DNA of 64,000 nt from Sipunculus nudus (taxonomy: Eukaryota; Annelida; Sipuncula; Golfingiida; Sipunculidae): positions 9,027,664 through 9,091,663 of the forward strand of contig CM049315.1 of the NCBI GenBank assembly GCA_026874595.1, in the 5' to 3' direction. Position 1 is the stretch's first letter; every line of letters begins with the position of its first letter. Under the pieces are notes generated by a model. It had not been told where the DNA came from. It made no database searches and saw nothing but the letters and a program-made list of their open reading frames with translations. Shown piece after piece: positions 1 to 13,439 of this stretch. Position numbers and translations under genes: made by a program.

Positions 1-2739
1 TAAAGGGTGTGTGAAATTTCATAAAGATTTTGTCAGTAATACAAAAGATGTTGGTGCATTCAGTCAGTAAACCTGGCAAATCAAATCAGTGTGATCTTTC
101 TTAATTCTTTTCCAAATGAAAATGCAAACTGTTTTACCTGCTTAAATGTTCAATTAATAACAAGAATATTTCAAAGGAAATTTCAAAGAGCTGAGGAAAA
201 CAATGAAATATGTGTGTGATACATGGTGGTTTTAAGAGATGAAAAAAATTATAATATTTAAAATAAAAGTGGCTCATGTAACATGATGAATATTCAAATC
301 ATCTTGCACAACACCAAAACATAAATGAAATTAATTAATTTTTATTAAGATTATTATTTAAGTCCTTCCTGTAACAGTTGACTTTTGCTTCATCGGACAG
401 CATTAAATGATTTGATCTGTACCATGTCAGAGGGAATTACATGAACTTAAAACCCTTCCCCATACAAACTGAGAAATGGGGAAGCATAAATGGATGTTTA
501 CGCACAGATGACTTTATTCTCAGCTGCAAGATTAGATCATATAATGTTTCTAATGCCGCAGAATACGACACAATAGACACTGTCTGTCAGTCGGTTTTGC
601 GGTCTAAGGTGCAATACTCGTATATGCGACAGCTGACATTGTGCTGGCACGGGGTATTACTGGGGGACATCTGTTTTGTTGGTTTTCAATGTCGGGTCCC
701 CGGGGTGTTTAAGGGTGATCAGCAGACATTATTACCTGGGGGTATGCAACTGATTATTGACTGCTAGTACGGTACATCGCCTGGGGTTAGTTAGGGCCTT
801 CAGTGTCAGAGTACCGGTCACAGTGGTATATCAAGATGTCCGTACCATGGCAAGGGGGAGGGCACCCTCACCCCCGAGGGATTAATTTATCTACAGACAA
901 CTTGCTCAAATTTCTCTTCTGGACACTATGGATATACAAGACAAGTGGGGACACGATAGGAGGCGGCAGGCAGACTGATACCAAGAGCATCCATATCACC
1001 GCCGCGGCGCCATCGGTGTGAGCTCTTAACCACCGTGGAGCAACCAAGTTCCAATTAGGATGTATCAAATGATTGATAGAAAAGTGAAACTTAATATGAC
1101 AGCGGCCGCTGGCTGTATTGTCTGGCCACTTTACAGCATATGCTGGACGCCCGCGGGTATGGCAAGTGACAGAAAGCTGATGTCAAATGGGGTCTGGCCA
1201 TCCGAAGGCCAGATAGCTTCTTCTGTCTTTATGCCAGACCCAGAACGACACCGATGTCAGGAACTTCCCGCGCAGGAGAGTCTACCCAGCGCTGACAAGA
1301 GCAACATTTCGGCTTTTGATACCCTACCCCATAGGTCGATGTCCCCACGCCATCTAGTGCTCTACATAGCAGAGTCCCTAGTGAGGTCAACAGCCATTGC
1401 GAAACCAAACTACAGAGCTTATCACAGTCCCTAAAGTACCCTGTTCTGGTCATGATAAAACAAGACTTTTTAAAGTAATAAAAAACAAATTTAAATACTA
1501 GGTGCCCTGTCACTTAGATATATATTAGATTACTTTGGACTCATATCATACATATACACTTATGTTTTGCCTCCGTAAAGCAAGTCGCGTGTGCACAATT
1601 ATAAAAGGGTCTTCATTTTTGAATTAAATTTAAATATTAACCTTTACTAAATCGCTCACATGAACATCTATATCAAAATGCATTCCATGTGTAAATGGGT
1701 CACGGTGCTCGGCTAAATTTGTGAAATTACAGCAAATGCAAGATACACATCTAATGTTATTTTTATACATAAGATTTTGAAAAGCTAAGAGGAAGTGGGC
1801 CTGCCATTCGGTGATTATAAAGTACTATATATATATATGATTGCAAAACTAATACCCTGACATGACAGCCATGGAAAAAACCAGTATAGGTTATTGAGAT
1901 ACTGAGTTGCAAATTAAATAGACACGGACAGACATTAGGACAGAAAGGACTGTTAACTTCATTTCACTTTTTACAGAGGCAGGGGAATAATGCTTCACGT
2001 TTATATTTAATCTTATTATTTCAACATGTAATTTTGGCAGGTGATTAAGGATTTATTTAGTGAATAAATTGTATCATATTAAAGTTTTTTTTTTGCAAAT
2101 TTACATTTTATATAATTTTGCTCAATACAGAAACCTGCCATTCAGATTATAAGAGCCTTATCAATATCCTTAGTTAATTCATGTCAAATTATGCAAAAAC
2201 ATATATTTTACTATGTTTTTTTTTATCATAAAATGCATTAACTAAATTATAAAAAAAAAATAAAGATAAAATCACAAATAAACCATAATGCCACAACATG
2301 GCACTTCCAAGATTATTCCTTGAATCAATATTACAATAAAATGTTTTGTACACTGGAGTTTTCGGTACATGCTTTAATTTTATTAATTAACATTTAAGAT
2401 TCACTAAATTTGATTAAAATTTCCTTTTCAAATCAGGTATACACACTTTTGGTTGGTTGAGGGAAAACAATATCATAATGCTTATCTCAAATATAAAGTT
2501 TATACCGAATCTAACATTCAATTCCACACATGTTGAAAAAAGATTTTACTCTTTTACTGGAAAATAATTTCTGGCATATACATAGGAAATATATGCAGAA
2601 ATAGCTATATCAAATATGGATAGATTAACACCAGTGGTTTCATAATGGCAGTCTTGAATTGTAACTTGTAGTTTTTTTTTACTGGAAAACGGGAGGTTTT
2701 TTCCTTAATTTATCGAAGGAATGAAGTCACAGTAACCCA
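1..2739. other. Non-coding DNA, no gene seen
   Basis: Only short random-looking reading frames occur here. The longest (441-767 and 1060-1434, both +) match no family I know and lack coding-like composition. From about 560 to 1430 the base composition is balanced. From 1440 onward it is strongly AT-rich with poly-A and poly-T runs (around 2084, 2218 and 2250). No RNA gene or promoter architecture was recognised. Confidence 0.6.
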
Positions 2740-2912
2740 GTTTTAAGCTGGTCGGAGAACTTAGGGACATATAAGTCTATGTCGAATTTGGATTCCTAGG
2801 TATAACGGTTTCAAAAGTGCCCTGTTGACGGACGTGCGAACGGATGGCCGGACGGACATAGGACCACAACTATAACTCCGATAACTTGTATTCAGCTGAG
2901 CTAAAAAACAAC
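2740..2912 (+). mobile_element. Degraded tail of a bivalve-type tandem-core repeat element
   Basis: The stretch carries a run of GGACGG-type words (2828-2866) followed by a GCTGAGCTAAAAAA terminus at 2894-2907. This is the same order of parts as the 3' end of the better preserved element ending at 6477, which has GGACGG repeats, then GCTGAGGGCTAAAAA. The terminal hairpin is poorly preserved. I infer a truncated, old copy of the same superfamily. The similarity was judged by eye. Confidence 0.45.
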
Positions 2913-3522
2913 AGGGCAATGCATAGGCAGGAACAATGAACACACGACTGAAAGCTCATGAAATGATAGTTTTATTAATTTATCTTTTTCATAGATGGAA
3001 TGACATAAACATGTAACTGACGTTAACAAATCCAGTACATGTTGTTATCTATCCATCCAAGTAATCCCAAATATTTTACCATTCAGACCAGTTACTGGTA
3101 TACGCTATATTCCCTTAAACTTGGTGCAGCCAATGGGATTAAATAAATTTTCTTGATAGAGCTGCATATATGAGTTTTATGGCGAAGACTGGGACGTCCC
3201 GCCCAGAACACTGTGTCTCTGGATAACCTCTCTCCGGGGGTTTAGGAGAGAAGACCAAGTAGCTCTCTGTATACAGCCCCGGGGGTCACGGGGAGGGGTA
3301 CTTGTCTCTTCAAATAAACAGTGAAAGGAACTGGACACAGCAATTCATCACGCCACAGGAAGATAGCGTTAAGACAATCAAGACCGTATGTTCGGCTGCT
3401 GTATCATATACACTGTTTATACAAAGTAATAAGGTGTTTAGGGGCACTTATACAACACTATTCACTCTAGTCCCCATTACTTTCTTATAAGTAACAGTCA
3501 ATTGAATACGGTGGCACCATCA

Positions 3523-3528
<6 letters not shown>

Positions 3529-3569
<41 letters not shown>

Positions 3570-3585
3570 CATATATATATATATC

Positions 3586-3617
<32 letters not shown>
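3529..3617. repeat. Compound microsatellite (CT)n-(AT)n-(TG)n-(TA)n
   Basis: About 19 CT repeats are followed directly by AT, TG and TA tracts. Confidence 0.95.
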
Positions 3618-4993
3618 AATATAATATTACTGTAATAATCTATGTTGATGAAAGTGTCATTAGTAATAAGTAACAGATATGTATACGTTATTTTTACCGA
3701 TAATGACCATATGAAACGCTAATACTTAACAAACTGCAATTTATTTACCGGAGATTGATCTTGAAAAGCTTGGTCATATACCTGGACATGATCACACGAG
3801 AACGAGTACAGAAATAGTTATGAAATGTCACGTTTGTACGATATGATGCAAATCAACCATGGGAAATATGTGTACCACGAAGAAAGGCGAAGCTTAATTT
3901 GCAACGATTTATTATTATTATTATTATTATTATGAAGCCCCCGGGGGAGGGGGAGAGGCTTGTAGGGGTGATGAGTTTGTTTCTATGTCCATATTTGGGA
4001 ATAACTTGTATCGTGGGAGAACCTTCTTAGGTCAATCATCGAATAAATTTGTTTCTTCTTTTCTTCTGCCATTTTCTATTTGCGTCAGACCTCCAGTATG
4101 GTTGATTTTCAAAAGCTTGAATTTGGGTTTAATATTAGTACTTTGTTTCTCTTACAAACATCTAGTTATTATTGTCAATATCAAATCATGAAAATATAAA
4201 CATTCTATAACTTAAAAATGAAAAAAAACCAGAAATACTGCCCAATATAAAATAAAAACTATAGAACCTTTCCATTCGGGGAGAAAAGAAATGTGCGTGT
4301 GCGTGTGTACCAGATTAGGTACCAGCAGATAAACATGGAATTATACGCATTAAGCAGTTCTAATTGTAAGATTTCCCCATAACATTGAATATTTGTGTGT
4401 GGTCAAGTGGGGGGGGGGGGGGGGTTGAGATATCAGTGTGTGGATGTATATATTTAACACAAATATGTGACTGAACTGATAGCGATGACTGACGGATGAT
4501 CACGTGGTAATGGGAGTCCTGGGGCGTCGGTATAACGGTGGGAGGTGACGCCTCCGTGACTTGTGACGGATGATCGGTCAGCGAATCCCGCGACCCCGGT
4601 ACTTAGGGAGAGAGATACGCTGATGCAGTAGCCATTACTTATCGCGAGGGCTGTACGCATGGCCCTAAAACCCTCTCCTGACAGGGAGTCAGCCTATGTA
4701 CTGTTTATACATACCCCAGTGCATCGCGACTTCATTAGAAGGTCATTAAATGCTGACCGTAAACCCTAATGTTCCTGCATTTTATTTATAACCTTCATGG
4801 TCAGTGAGACCACATAAATATCACACGTATGCCCCTCTGGTGATATTAAAAGCAGGTTAAATTTGATCTATAATGGTCACTTTTACCGCCTTATTAACCA
4901 GTAGCGCCCTCTACAGTTGTGTACATTCATTAAGAAGACCGTTTTATTGTCATGCATATGGTTCGTTTAACAGTTGACTTATTCTCTGACTGG

Positions 4994-5058
4994 TTATCCC
5001 ATTCTCTTAGCGATTATCCCATTCCTCTGACGATAATCTTATCCTTATAAATAGATAA
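4994..5058. promoter_or_regulatory. Cluster of five GATAA/TTATC motifs
   Basis: TTATC occurs at 4994, 5014 and 5039, and GATAA at 5032 and 5054, giving five GATA-factor core words in 65 bp. The first three sit in a degenerate repeat of roughly 20 bp. The words are seen directly. A regulatory role is inference, because a 5-bp word is common in AT-rich DNA. Confidence 0.25.
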
Positions 5059-5479
5059 TATCCTCTTACAGCTAACTAGCCATTTTTATGCAGAGCTATT
5101 AACGGTAGTCACGATAATAATCATGCAGTTTTTGTACCGGGACCATTTAGTGACCATTTGGTTTTTCTGTATTGTAAAACAAGGATTTGGCCATATTTAT
5201 GTCCACAGCAGCGTAGGTTTTACAATCTATCCACTCTTGTTAATCACCAATAACTTGTATGAGAAATGCAAAAGAAAAGCTTTCCGCACTTCACACTGAA
5301 AGCACTTCATTCCGAGTTCATTTGTTTCACTGTAGGCGCTCCAGATGACGCTGATAACCAACTGAGGTACCATGATACATACAAACCTTGGTACAACAGA
5401 TTATTAACACTAGATGTGTCGGAACGACACGAATGCCCCCGCCTGGGGCAAATAAGAAACATTTGTTAAATTTTGTAAA

Positions 5480-5794
5480 ATATTTTAAGTTCAGGAAGTG
5501 TTGTATGGTCAAAAGTAGGTCAACAAGGGCAAAATGCAAACTCGATCTGTAAAGGGTCATTATCAAGCAGCACAACAAAAATCAGGCCAGTATCTGCAGA
5601 CATTGTGAAAAAAGTCCATATATGTGCATTTTTCATGAAAATTTCTGTCTTTCATGAAAATTTCTACGTTCAGGATCTGTCATATGGTGAAAAATAGGTT
5701 AACTGGGACGAAACGCGAACTCGATCTGTAAGTGGTCATTATGCGCCCACAGACCAAACATTAGGCCAGTATCTGTAAGCATTGTATTGCGAAA
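5480..5794 (+). repeat. Copies 1-2 of the 180-bp tandem core unit
   Basis: The landmark CTCGATCTGTAA falls at about 5540 and 5720, a spacing of about 180 bp. Both copies carry the CATGAAAATTTCT and AGGCCAGTATCTG landmarks of the unit but are more diverged than copies 3-5. Confidence 0.8.
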
Positions 5795-6477
5795 CTAGAA
5801 TATTAGCAAAAGTTGATAATCATTTATAAATTTAAATTGGAGAGGTATATACCATGTTTCATAACAATCCACCAAATGCTTCCTGAGAAATAAACTCCTA
5901 AGTTTTTTTCTATACTAAGCTCTATGACCTTGAAAAGTAGGTCAAGATCACCCATCTTTGAACTTGACCAAGATTTTGTAAATATAATGCAATAGCACTG
6001 AAGAAATGAAGTTCCTGTGTTGAATACCTTTGGAGATATCCTGCACAAAAGCCAAAATTGAAAAAATCCGATAAAATTTCATTAAAAAATCAGAAATTGC
6101 AGGTGGAGCCACCAAAATTGTGAAGCACATACAGACCATCAGTCCCAATGATCATAGTAAGTTTTGTGAAAATCCACACAATGGCTCCTGAGATATAAAT
6201 TTCTGAGTGTTTTTCTATAATCAGCTCTAAAATGTAGAAAAATGGGTCAAGGTCACCCATCTTCGAACTTGACCGAGATTTTATCGATATACATCTTCAC
6301 TGATGAAATAAAATTCCAACGGTGAATCCTTTTAGAGATATCCCGCTCACAATGTAAAAGTTAACAGACGCGGAACGGACGGACGGACGGACGGACAGAC
6401 ACCGGACAGACAGATGGACAGACGGACAGCTTGTGTGACGACAATAGCCCATCAGCCTATGAGCTGAGGGCTAAAAA
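5795..6477 (+). mobile_element. Second repeat element nested inside the tandem core
   Basis: About 683 bp of unrelated sequence separates copies 2 and 3 of the 180-bp unit. The split falls within the GCGAAA...GTCCGTACATG junction that is intact in copies 4 and 5. The insert has its own two-copy core: the module with AGGTCAAGATCACCC (around 5938) recurs as GGGTCAAGGTCACCC (6244), a spacing of about 307 bp. After that come GGACGG repeats (6372-6395) and a 3' hairpin (AGCCC-a-TCAGC at 6446-6456, GCTGAGGGCT at 6463-6472) followed by AAAAA. The shared hairpin-plus-A terminus suggests the same transposition mechanism as its host element. It has no coding capacity. Confidence 0.65.
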
Positions 6478-7010
6478 CGGCTGTACATGTGTATTTGTCA
6501 TGAAAATTTCTATTTTTCATGAATTTTTCTAAGTTAAGGAGCCGTAAAACGGTCAAAAGTATAGGTCAACTGGGACGAAACGCGAACTCGATCTGTAACT
6601 GGTCATTATCTGCCCACACACAAAAAATCAGGCCAATATCTGCAGGCATTGCGAAAAAAAGTCCGTACATGTGTATTTGTCATGAAAATTTCTATTTTTT
6701 CATGAAATTTTCTAAGTTTAGGAGCCGTAAAACGGTCAAAAGTAGGTCAACCGGGACGAAACGCGAACTCGATCTGTAACTGGTCATTATCTGCCCACAC
6801 CAAAAAATCAGGCCAATATCTGCAGGCATTGCGAAAAAAAGTCCGTACATGTGTATTTGTCATGAAAATTTCTATTTTTCATGAAATTTTCTAAGTTTAG
6901 GAGCCGTAAAACGGTCAAAAGTAGGTCAACCAGGACGAAACGCGAACTCGATCTGTAACTGGTCATTATGTGCCCACATACCACAGGCATTGCGAAAAAA
7001 AGTCCGTACA
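6478..7010 (+). repeat. Copies 3-5 of the 180-bp tandem core unit
   Basis: The landmark ACTCGATCTGTAACTGG recurs at about 6585, 6766 and 6945. The three copies are nearly identical, differing by a few substitutions and 1-2 bp indels. Copy 5 lacks part of the AATCAGGCCAATATCTG segment before the 3' terminus. Confidence 0.9.
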
Positions 7011-9084
7011 ACTGTTTGATTTCGGAATGACGGAATGACGGACATGGGTAAAACTATATGCCCCGGCCACTTTGTGGCGGGGGCATAAAAAGTTAGGAGA
7101 AATAAATGGTATTGGGTATTTGTTTTTAGCCAGCTTCATTTTTTCCCAATAATATGTGTATAAAATTATGACAATAACTGCGCAATATAACACCCTTACC
7201 TGACGCAAGTCCGCTAATTAACGAACCCATCTTCGCGTTGTTATGGCAACATAAACCCTGACGGAGGTTATTTTGTTCACAAACAGGAAAGCTGCGTTAT
7301 AATTAATTCCAGGTAGACAACAGATCCTGGGGACTTGAGACATGAAATGTCAGGTTCCTCGGGGTACCTGTACTGGAGGTATCTGTTGAAGATGCCCCGG
7401 TGTAGCGTTTTTAGATAACCCCACTTCAGTAACTTGAAATTGGTTTAAGATTACCAAGAGGTAAATTGAAATCTATTTCAGATTTGCCCCGGGGCGTAAT
7501 TTGAATCATATTTCAGCCAACCCCCCAATTTCACAATATCACCCCAAAAAGTTGTTTTCTTATACTTATAATCATGATAATTCCTTTCTTCTCGATTAAT
7601 CAAATCGAATTGGATCGGAGTATATATTATCAAGAAGGTTATATACACTGATTATCACTGATTATCAACAAAATCAACCATATAATTTACATTTCGTGAT
7701 TTCTTTATTTCTCAGATGTTGATTCTATTATATATAGTTCAACATTTTTGTATCTTCCATGTTGTTAAATAAATTGCATTTGATTATTTAAAAACGTAAG
7801 AATTTATTGTTTAGCTGAACTATCGCGAGAGTAAACTGAGCAGTGTGGGGGAATTTGTAATCCGGTCAAGGTTAATCGGGGATGTAAACTGAATAAACTG
7901 ATGGGGGTATTTTGAAACTTGGGATAGCTTAAACCTTTACACCGGCCAAACCCATAGTCAAAGAATGAAATGGGCAGGGTGGGTGCGACACAGCGAAGCC
8001 CGGGGGTTGACGGGACACTTTCATCCTGATGCCCCATACTGGGCTGCTAGTTTGTACACAGGTTGGGTTTCTTGCACGCATCTGTTTATCTCCACCAATA
8101 ATAGCCGCTGACGATGGAAGCAAACAAAAAGCCAGTGTGCCACCGTCTCTCCCCCGCTGATGAACAGACCGCAGAGTTCTTGTTGGATGACCCTCCACAC
8201 CTAAGCCTCAGGAGGCTAATTCAGATCAGACACATACTTAATCCCAGTCAAGCCTCACAGTTCACAGGATCAATCATACATTCTCTTGGACATTGGCTTG
8301 TGTTTCTTTTCCTATCTTTACTGAGCTGTTTTCTTTGGTATTCAGGTTACTGGTCACTTGCATCAAAGTTGAACTTGCTTCATATGGTTTTTATCTTGAG
8401 ACACGTTAGGACAAACTGCGTTTAATAGTTTATTTACGTTGCCCAAACGGCACGTATTCTTAGCACTTATATAGAAAGTGGTATCTAGTCAGCAAGCTTC
8501 ATTCCGCTAAATGTCTTTGTCAAATGGGAGAAGCTCAGTGCAAAAAATGTAATTATTTGATCTTGTGAAAAATACAATCAGGTAAATTAGTCTTCAAATA
8601 CACTCTGAAGAGAGATCATATTCTCAACAGATTCACTAAAATAAAACTTATAAATATATGACGTTATATAAAACTCTAAATTAGAATTATACGTAACAAT
8701 CTCAAATATAATTTTAAACGACAACAAGTATAATCTGAAAGAAAATAATTTTCTGAAATTCCAATGAAAATTTACTTTGTGGTTTCTTCAAAAGATTTTT
8801 ATACTTGTGATGTGTTAACGTTTGAACTGAATTGTAAATTATTTGAGATTTCTCAAATCTAAGTGTTGTGAAATACAACAAAAGCATAAATAAAAAAAAC
8901 GTGAAAAATCGTTAACTTTACTGCAATATGCAACGGTTACAGATTTACGAGCAAGAATTTCTTTTGTAGTCAACATAAGTAACGCAGGTCGGTTGTCTTC
9001 CGAGTGATAATGGAGAGGTGACGATGAAAGGTAGAATACGTGGAACAGGGTTAAAGTTTGTTAAATAGGAGATAGGTCAACCTG

Positions 9085-9480
9085 CTACATGTCAGCACGG
9101 CGTCGGCTCCTTTCATCTGGAGTCTGCGCGCGAACATCAAGAGCGCGGCCGATCTACTCCGGGATGCGTCTCTCAACACCGCTCAGGTCCAAAGCCGACG
9201 CGGAACGCCGGTCCGTGCGAGCAGGGGCTGGTGTTTGGAAACAGAAGGCTGTGTTTTGCTATTAAGTGACACAGCAGCCCAAGCGAGATGGATAGATACA
9301 TTAGCCATTAGTGATTCCAGATGTGATGCAGGTCATTAGACCGGCTGCTAATCACCCTACGCACACTGGTCTGTTTCACATTTAACATAAACAGTTTCTG
9401 TTCACCGCCGGTCGTCCATCGTGGTTTATGGCACTTGGAACCGGGTCCAACGCCGCCCTCATCTACCGGAATACGTCTAT
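9085..9480. promoter_or_regulatory. GC-balanced, repeat-poor island (candidate regulatory DNA)
   Basis: About 400 bp contrasts with the AT-rich flanks. It has many CG dinucleotides (for example GCGCGCGAACATC near 9125 and CGACGCGGAACGCCGG near 9195) and no simple repeat. No reading frame is convincing. The composition is observed; regulatory function is a guess. Confidence 0.25.
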
Positions 9481-12400
9481 AAACGTCGCAATATTTTCTC
9501 ACTAAGACAAACGACCAAGACATAACTGCCGTAATGTTAAAATATATGTTACAAAACATTATTTATAAATCATTCTGTGGATAAGTTTATCAATTATCAA
9601 GAAAAAAATACATATGGGAGATACTTTCGATTAATAAAAAATATACTTTCAGTCAGATTCAGCGATTTTAGTTGTATGATATCATGTAAAAGAAAAATAA
9701 AACGGAGAGGATATTATATTATTTATTAGAATATTTACCATGAATGTTTGTGACCCTAACACATCCCCAAGAGAGAGAAAGGGGGGGGGGGGGGGAGTTG
9801 AGGTTTATACTGGTTTTCTGGAATCTTTTCCCGCAGGGTCCAGCCCCCCCCCCCCCTTTTTTCAAGGGTTTCAGAACATTTTTTTCGGCTTGGACCCCCT
9901 TTTTCCTGACTTGATGACCTTTTTTTCAGGTTTTACCATAGTCCTCCTTGGTTGGACCCCCTTTTCCTAAATTCTGGAACCGTCGAAATCCTGGTCTTTA
10001 ATTATCTTAATTATGAGAGAAGAAGTTGAATAAACAAAATATACAATACTATAGACTTAGCGGAAATTAAGGCGGGTCTCCCAGGACCTTTAGTTCTCTT
10101 AATTAGACCCCTTTCTCCTATATGCGAATGTAAATTAGTTTCAAAGATTCCAGGAACAATGATGTCTTTACAAGTGAACACTCGTCGTTTACATTCTGAT
10201 TAGCAGTAAGAGTACACCCCAAACAGTTGGTCCCGAAAGCGTGCAGCTGCCGGCCTTCCTCTACCCATACATACAGAGAGCCTGAAAGCCGACCAACCAA
10301 GAAGACTATATCACGCTGCCCTACAGTATTTACACTAGGGAAAAAGGTTTGGATTCACGTAAGAAACAGAACCCCCCCCCCCCCCCCAAGGCTACACTTG
10401 TTGTTTCAACCTCGCCTATATATATGCTTCTAAGATCCTAATACCACAACGAGTATCGTTGCACATGCTTCGAAAATATATATAAAATTATCTTAGGTCA
10501 TCTCCGACAAGAAAACAATATCTTCAGAATTTCAGATTTTTTTTCTATTTTGTGTATTACTTAAATATATACACATGCTTTTGAATGAAGGTTTTGACTT
10601 TATACGGCAATTTGTTACGAAACATTTCAAAACATTACAATACACAAAATCATTGGTATATGGAGACAAGTAATTATGTGGTATACATATTGAGATGCTG
10701 GGGTGGTGTGTTCAATGATATATACAGTGTCGGTAAGACATCTCAAGTATCATATAAGAGACATTGAAATTGTTGACAGGTTATCCCTCGCTAATCCCCA
10801 TGTTATAACGCCATATATAGCTTTTGTCAGTCCGAATGTTGAAACCATGTATGCATATCAAAAGTGCAGTGATCGATGCGGGACGGCAGTATATACTATT
10901 TACATCACAATGCATGGGGCGATGTGATTCCCGCAATCTGGAATAGAAGTTATTGTCATACAAACGATATAAATATATATAGGTGGCACAGGAAAGTAGT
11001 ACACACACACACACATATATATACCGTTGTCGTCATAGAAAGAGCAACAAAAATTTAATTATTAGCACTTTCGAAGTGCGTGGTTATTTTCTTCTACCCG
11101 TTTTCACGCAAATAAAAAATAAATTTATTTAACGATGGATAGATTTATTATAAAGTTGTCATTGTTCATTATCCTTTCACCATGATATTTAAGTAGCTCC
11201 TATGTATTAATGTTCTTTCCTGCTGTGTTTAGGGTCCTACTTGTGAGAATATAAACTTATGGTCTGATATGATTTTCAATCTCAAATAAAGCAACTGGTA
11301 ATGCGGTATTTCAAAATATTCTATTAATAAAATAAAATTTTTATCAAATAAAAAGTATTAAATGAAGAAAATAAATAATAAATAAAGTAGTTTGGGGTAT
11401 TATTTTGCTTAATTTTAATTTCAGAAATAAAGGCAGTCATTGTCTAGCCATGATATTTGATATGCCAGGAATCTGGAGAGGGTTTTTACGTTTACTCTTC
11501 CCAGGGAGTATTTATACTGCATGCATGCACTGGTTGTTTCTGTCGGGGGAGAGGTGGGTAAAAAAGAACCAATGATGTCTGAAGGGTATGCTTCATGCAA
11601 GGCTAGCAAGTGGCATTTGTTACGATGAAGTAGTAATAATATTCTTGCATGTTGTCTCAGCAAAATGAAGATCAGGCGGACGGAGGTGCTGCTCACTGGG
11701 AAGGCGAGAGTTCTCAAACATTCACGTAGAGACTGCTGTCGTCCGCTGCCTCCTGTTGCTGCACCAGCCAGAAAATCAGCATCAGACGGCAAAATATGCC
11801 AGATTCATCAACAAAGCTGCAGGGATATCAGTCTTGATTGAAAACATTAGAAATATTACTGATGTACAACCAGTGTCAGGGTGGAGTTATTAAGCGTTCG
11901 CCTACAAACGACGGAGCTGCTGTTCTGACCGTTGTCATGGTTACCGTTTAAGCATCCTCAGGACTTCAGCAGTAAAGCAGTTAGTACAGGCGTGATCTCA
12001 TCGCTAATCTGTTTACAATCTTTTACAACTGTTTTCCACTGAACTGAAAAAAATGTAATCCATATTTTGTTAAAAGTTACCTTGAACTGATAGGGACAGC
12101 AGGTATATTCATGCCTGTCTTTGCAAGGTAATGAAATATACACATAGTACTTCGTATAAACATGATTTATATGTAAGCATCCTGTTTTTTTTCACGCACA
12201 CACATAGACTGGTGATGATTGGTTTCTCTTTTCACCACACCTAAAAAATAATGACGCGAAGAGCCGAATAATTAAAGAATCCAAAAGATCCCGAATGTCT
12301 TATTCCGAAAGGTCTCCAAGCCCGTCAATGAAGGCCTTCATGGAGTTCCAGAATAAGCGCTTGGTAATACTGTAATTACTATAATTACCTCCTCAGTATT

Positions 12401-13439
12401 ACAAAAAGATTAATAATCAAACGACGGCGAGCTGACACTGTAAACTTCTGAAGTATCACAATACGTAGGCATAAATTACATTGAAATTTGCTTCGAGTAA
12501 TTTGGCCTGAGCACCGTCATCAGGCAGAGTGAAAGGAGCTTACAACGGCCGAAGGGTGACAAAGTGGGGAAGGGGTGAAAAGGGTTGACAGAGACGGATG
12601 GGTAGGTCAGATAGAGGGCGTGTCGTAACAGCTGGAGCGGCTGGACATCACTCGCTGTACCACCCTTTACGTTATACCGTTTATGTCCTCATACAGGCTT
12701 CTCCTGGAATTTATCACCGTGGGGTCAGTCTTTAAACGTTTTATCAGTTGATATTACACAATTTGGCCCTGGACATGAATAGAATGATGGCACGTCAAAC
12801 CAATCTAGACACCAACAGATAAGCCTAACGTAAACGTTAACTCATAATACAATTCGACTGTTGAATAGGGGCCTACATGTACGCTAACCGTTCTATAATG
12901 CATCTGTAAAATGAATGGTCCAAGTCTTGCACTAAATAATCATAAAATGACGACATTTACATAATTACACAAATAGTTCTGCATTATACCCTACAAACAT
13001 AAATTAAAGCGTGTATTATCAATAAAAAAGGGGATAATATTCCACTCTACCAGAACTACGCTGAAACGAGTGTTATACCTTTAATCAATTCAAAACGAAG
13101 TACTGAATATATTTTTAAAATATGCAAAAAAAAAAATTCAAGGAAATGTTTACAAATGAACGCACAATGCAGAGAGGGAAATTATAATTGAGATGGAGTT
13201 CCTTTTTAACCAAATATTTAAAATTGTATAAAAATTATTTATCAATAGGTGCAATTATGAATTAAACAACAAATAAACCTCTTCTATGTAACTGCATAAT
13301 TTTTTTTTTCAGACCAATGTTAAAGTGGAGGGGTTTCAATTCTTCACGCTGTTGTTGGCATGTCACAAACCGTTACCGATTAAATCAGCTAAATTAAAAG
13401 GCGTTACACAAACGCTGTTCCGTGGCATGACGTAACAAA

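Larger units (their letters stand above)
2913..5407. other. Non-coding DNA with microsatellites
   Basis: No gene was recognised. The stretch holds a compound microsatellite (3529-3617), a (TTA)n tract (3911-3933), a 16-base G run (4409-4424), a balanced-composition block at about 4440-4700, and a cluster of GATAA words at 4994-5058. Confidence 0.6.
5408..7091 (+). mobile_element. Pearl/HINE-like non-autonomous element with tandem-repeat core
   Basis: Three parts are visible. The leader (5408-5480) has two short hairpins: GTGTCG/CGACAC at 5416-5430 and TGCCCC/GGGGCA at 5434-5450. The core is five copies of an about 180-bp unit. The 3' end has a 13-bp stem (7058-7070 with 7074-7086, one mismatch, TTT loop) followed by AAAA. 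The leader's GAATGCCCCC and the tail's GGGGGCAT form a subterminal inverted repeat. This order is that of the bivalve 'pearl' elements, which have been grouped with Helentron-associated non-autonomous elements. No Rep/helicase or other protein is encoded, so it would depend on an autonomous partner. A second element interrupts it at 5795-6477. Exact ends and target site are uncertain. Confidence 0.65.

Noticed and set aside
951-1050. tRNA-like words on the minus strand (GGTTAAGAGCTCAC)
   Set aside because: No cloverleaf can be completed and there is no GGTTCGA T-loop at the right distance.
5480-7010. Regularly spaced repeats considered as a CRISPR-like array
   Set aside because: The units are 180 bp and directly adjacent, with no unique spacers, and the genome is eukaryotic. 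They are a tandem core of a mobile element.
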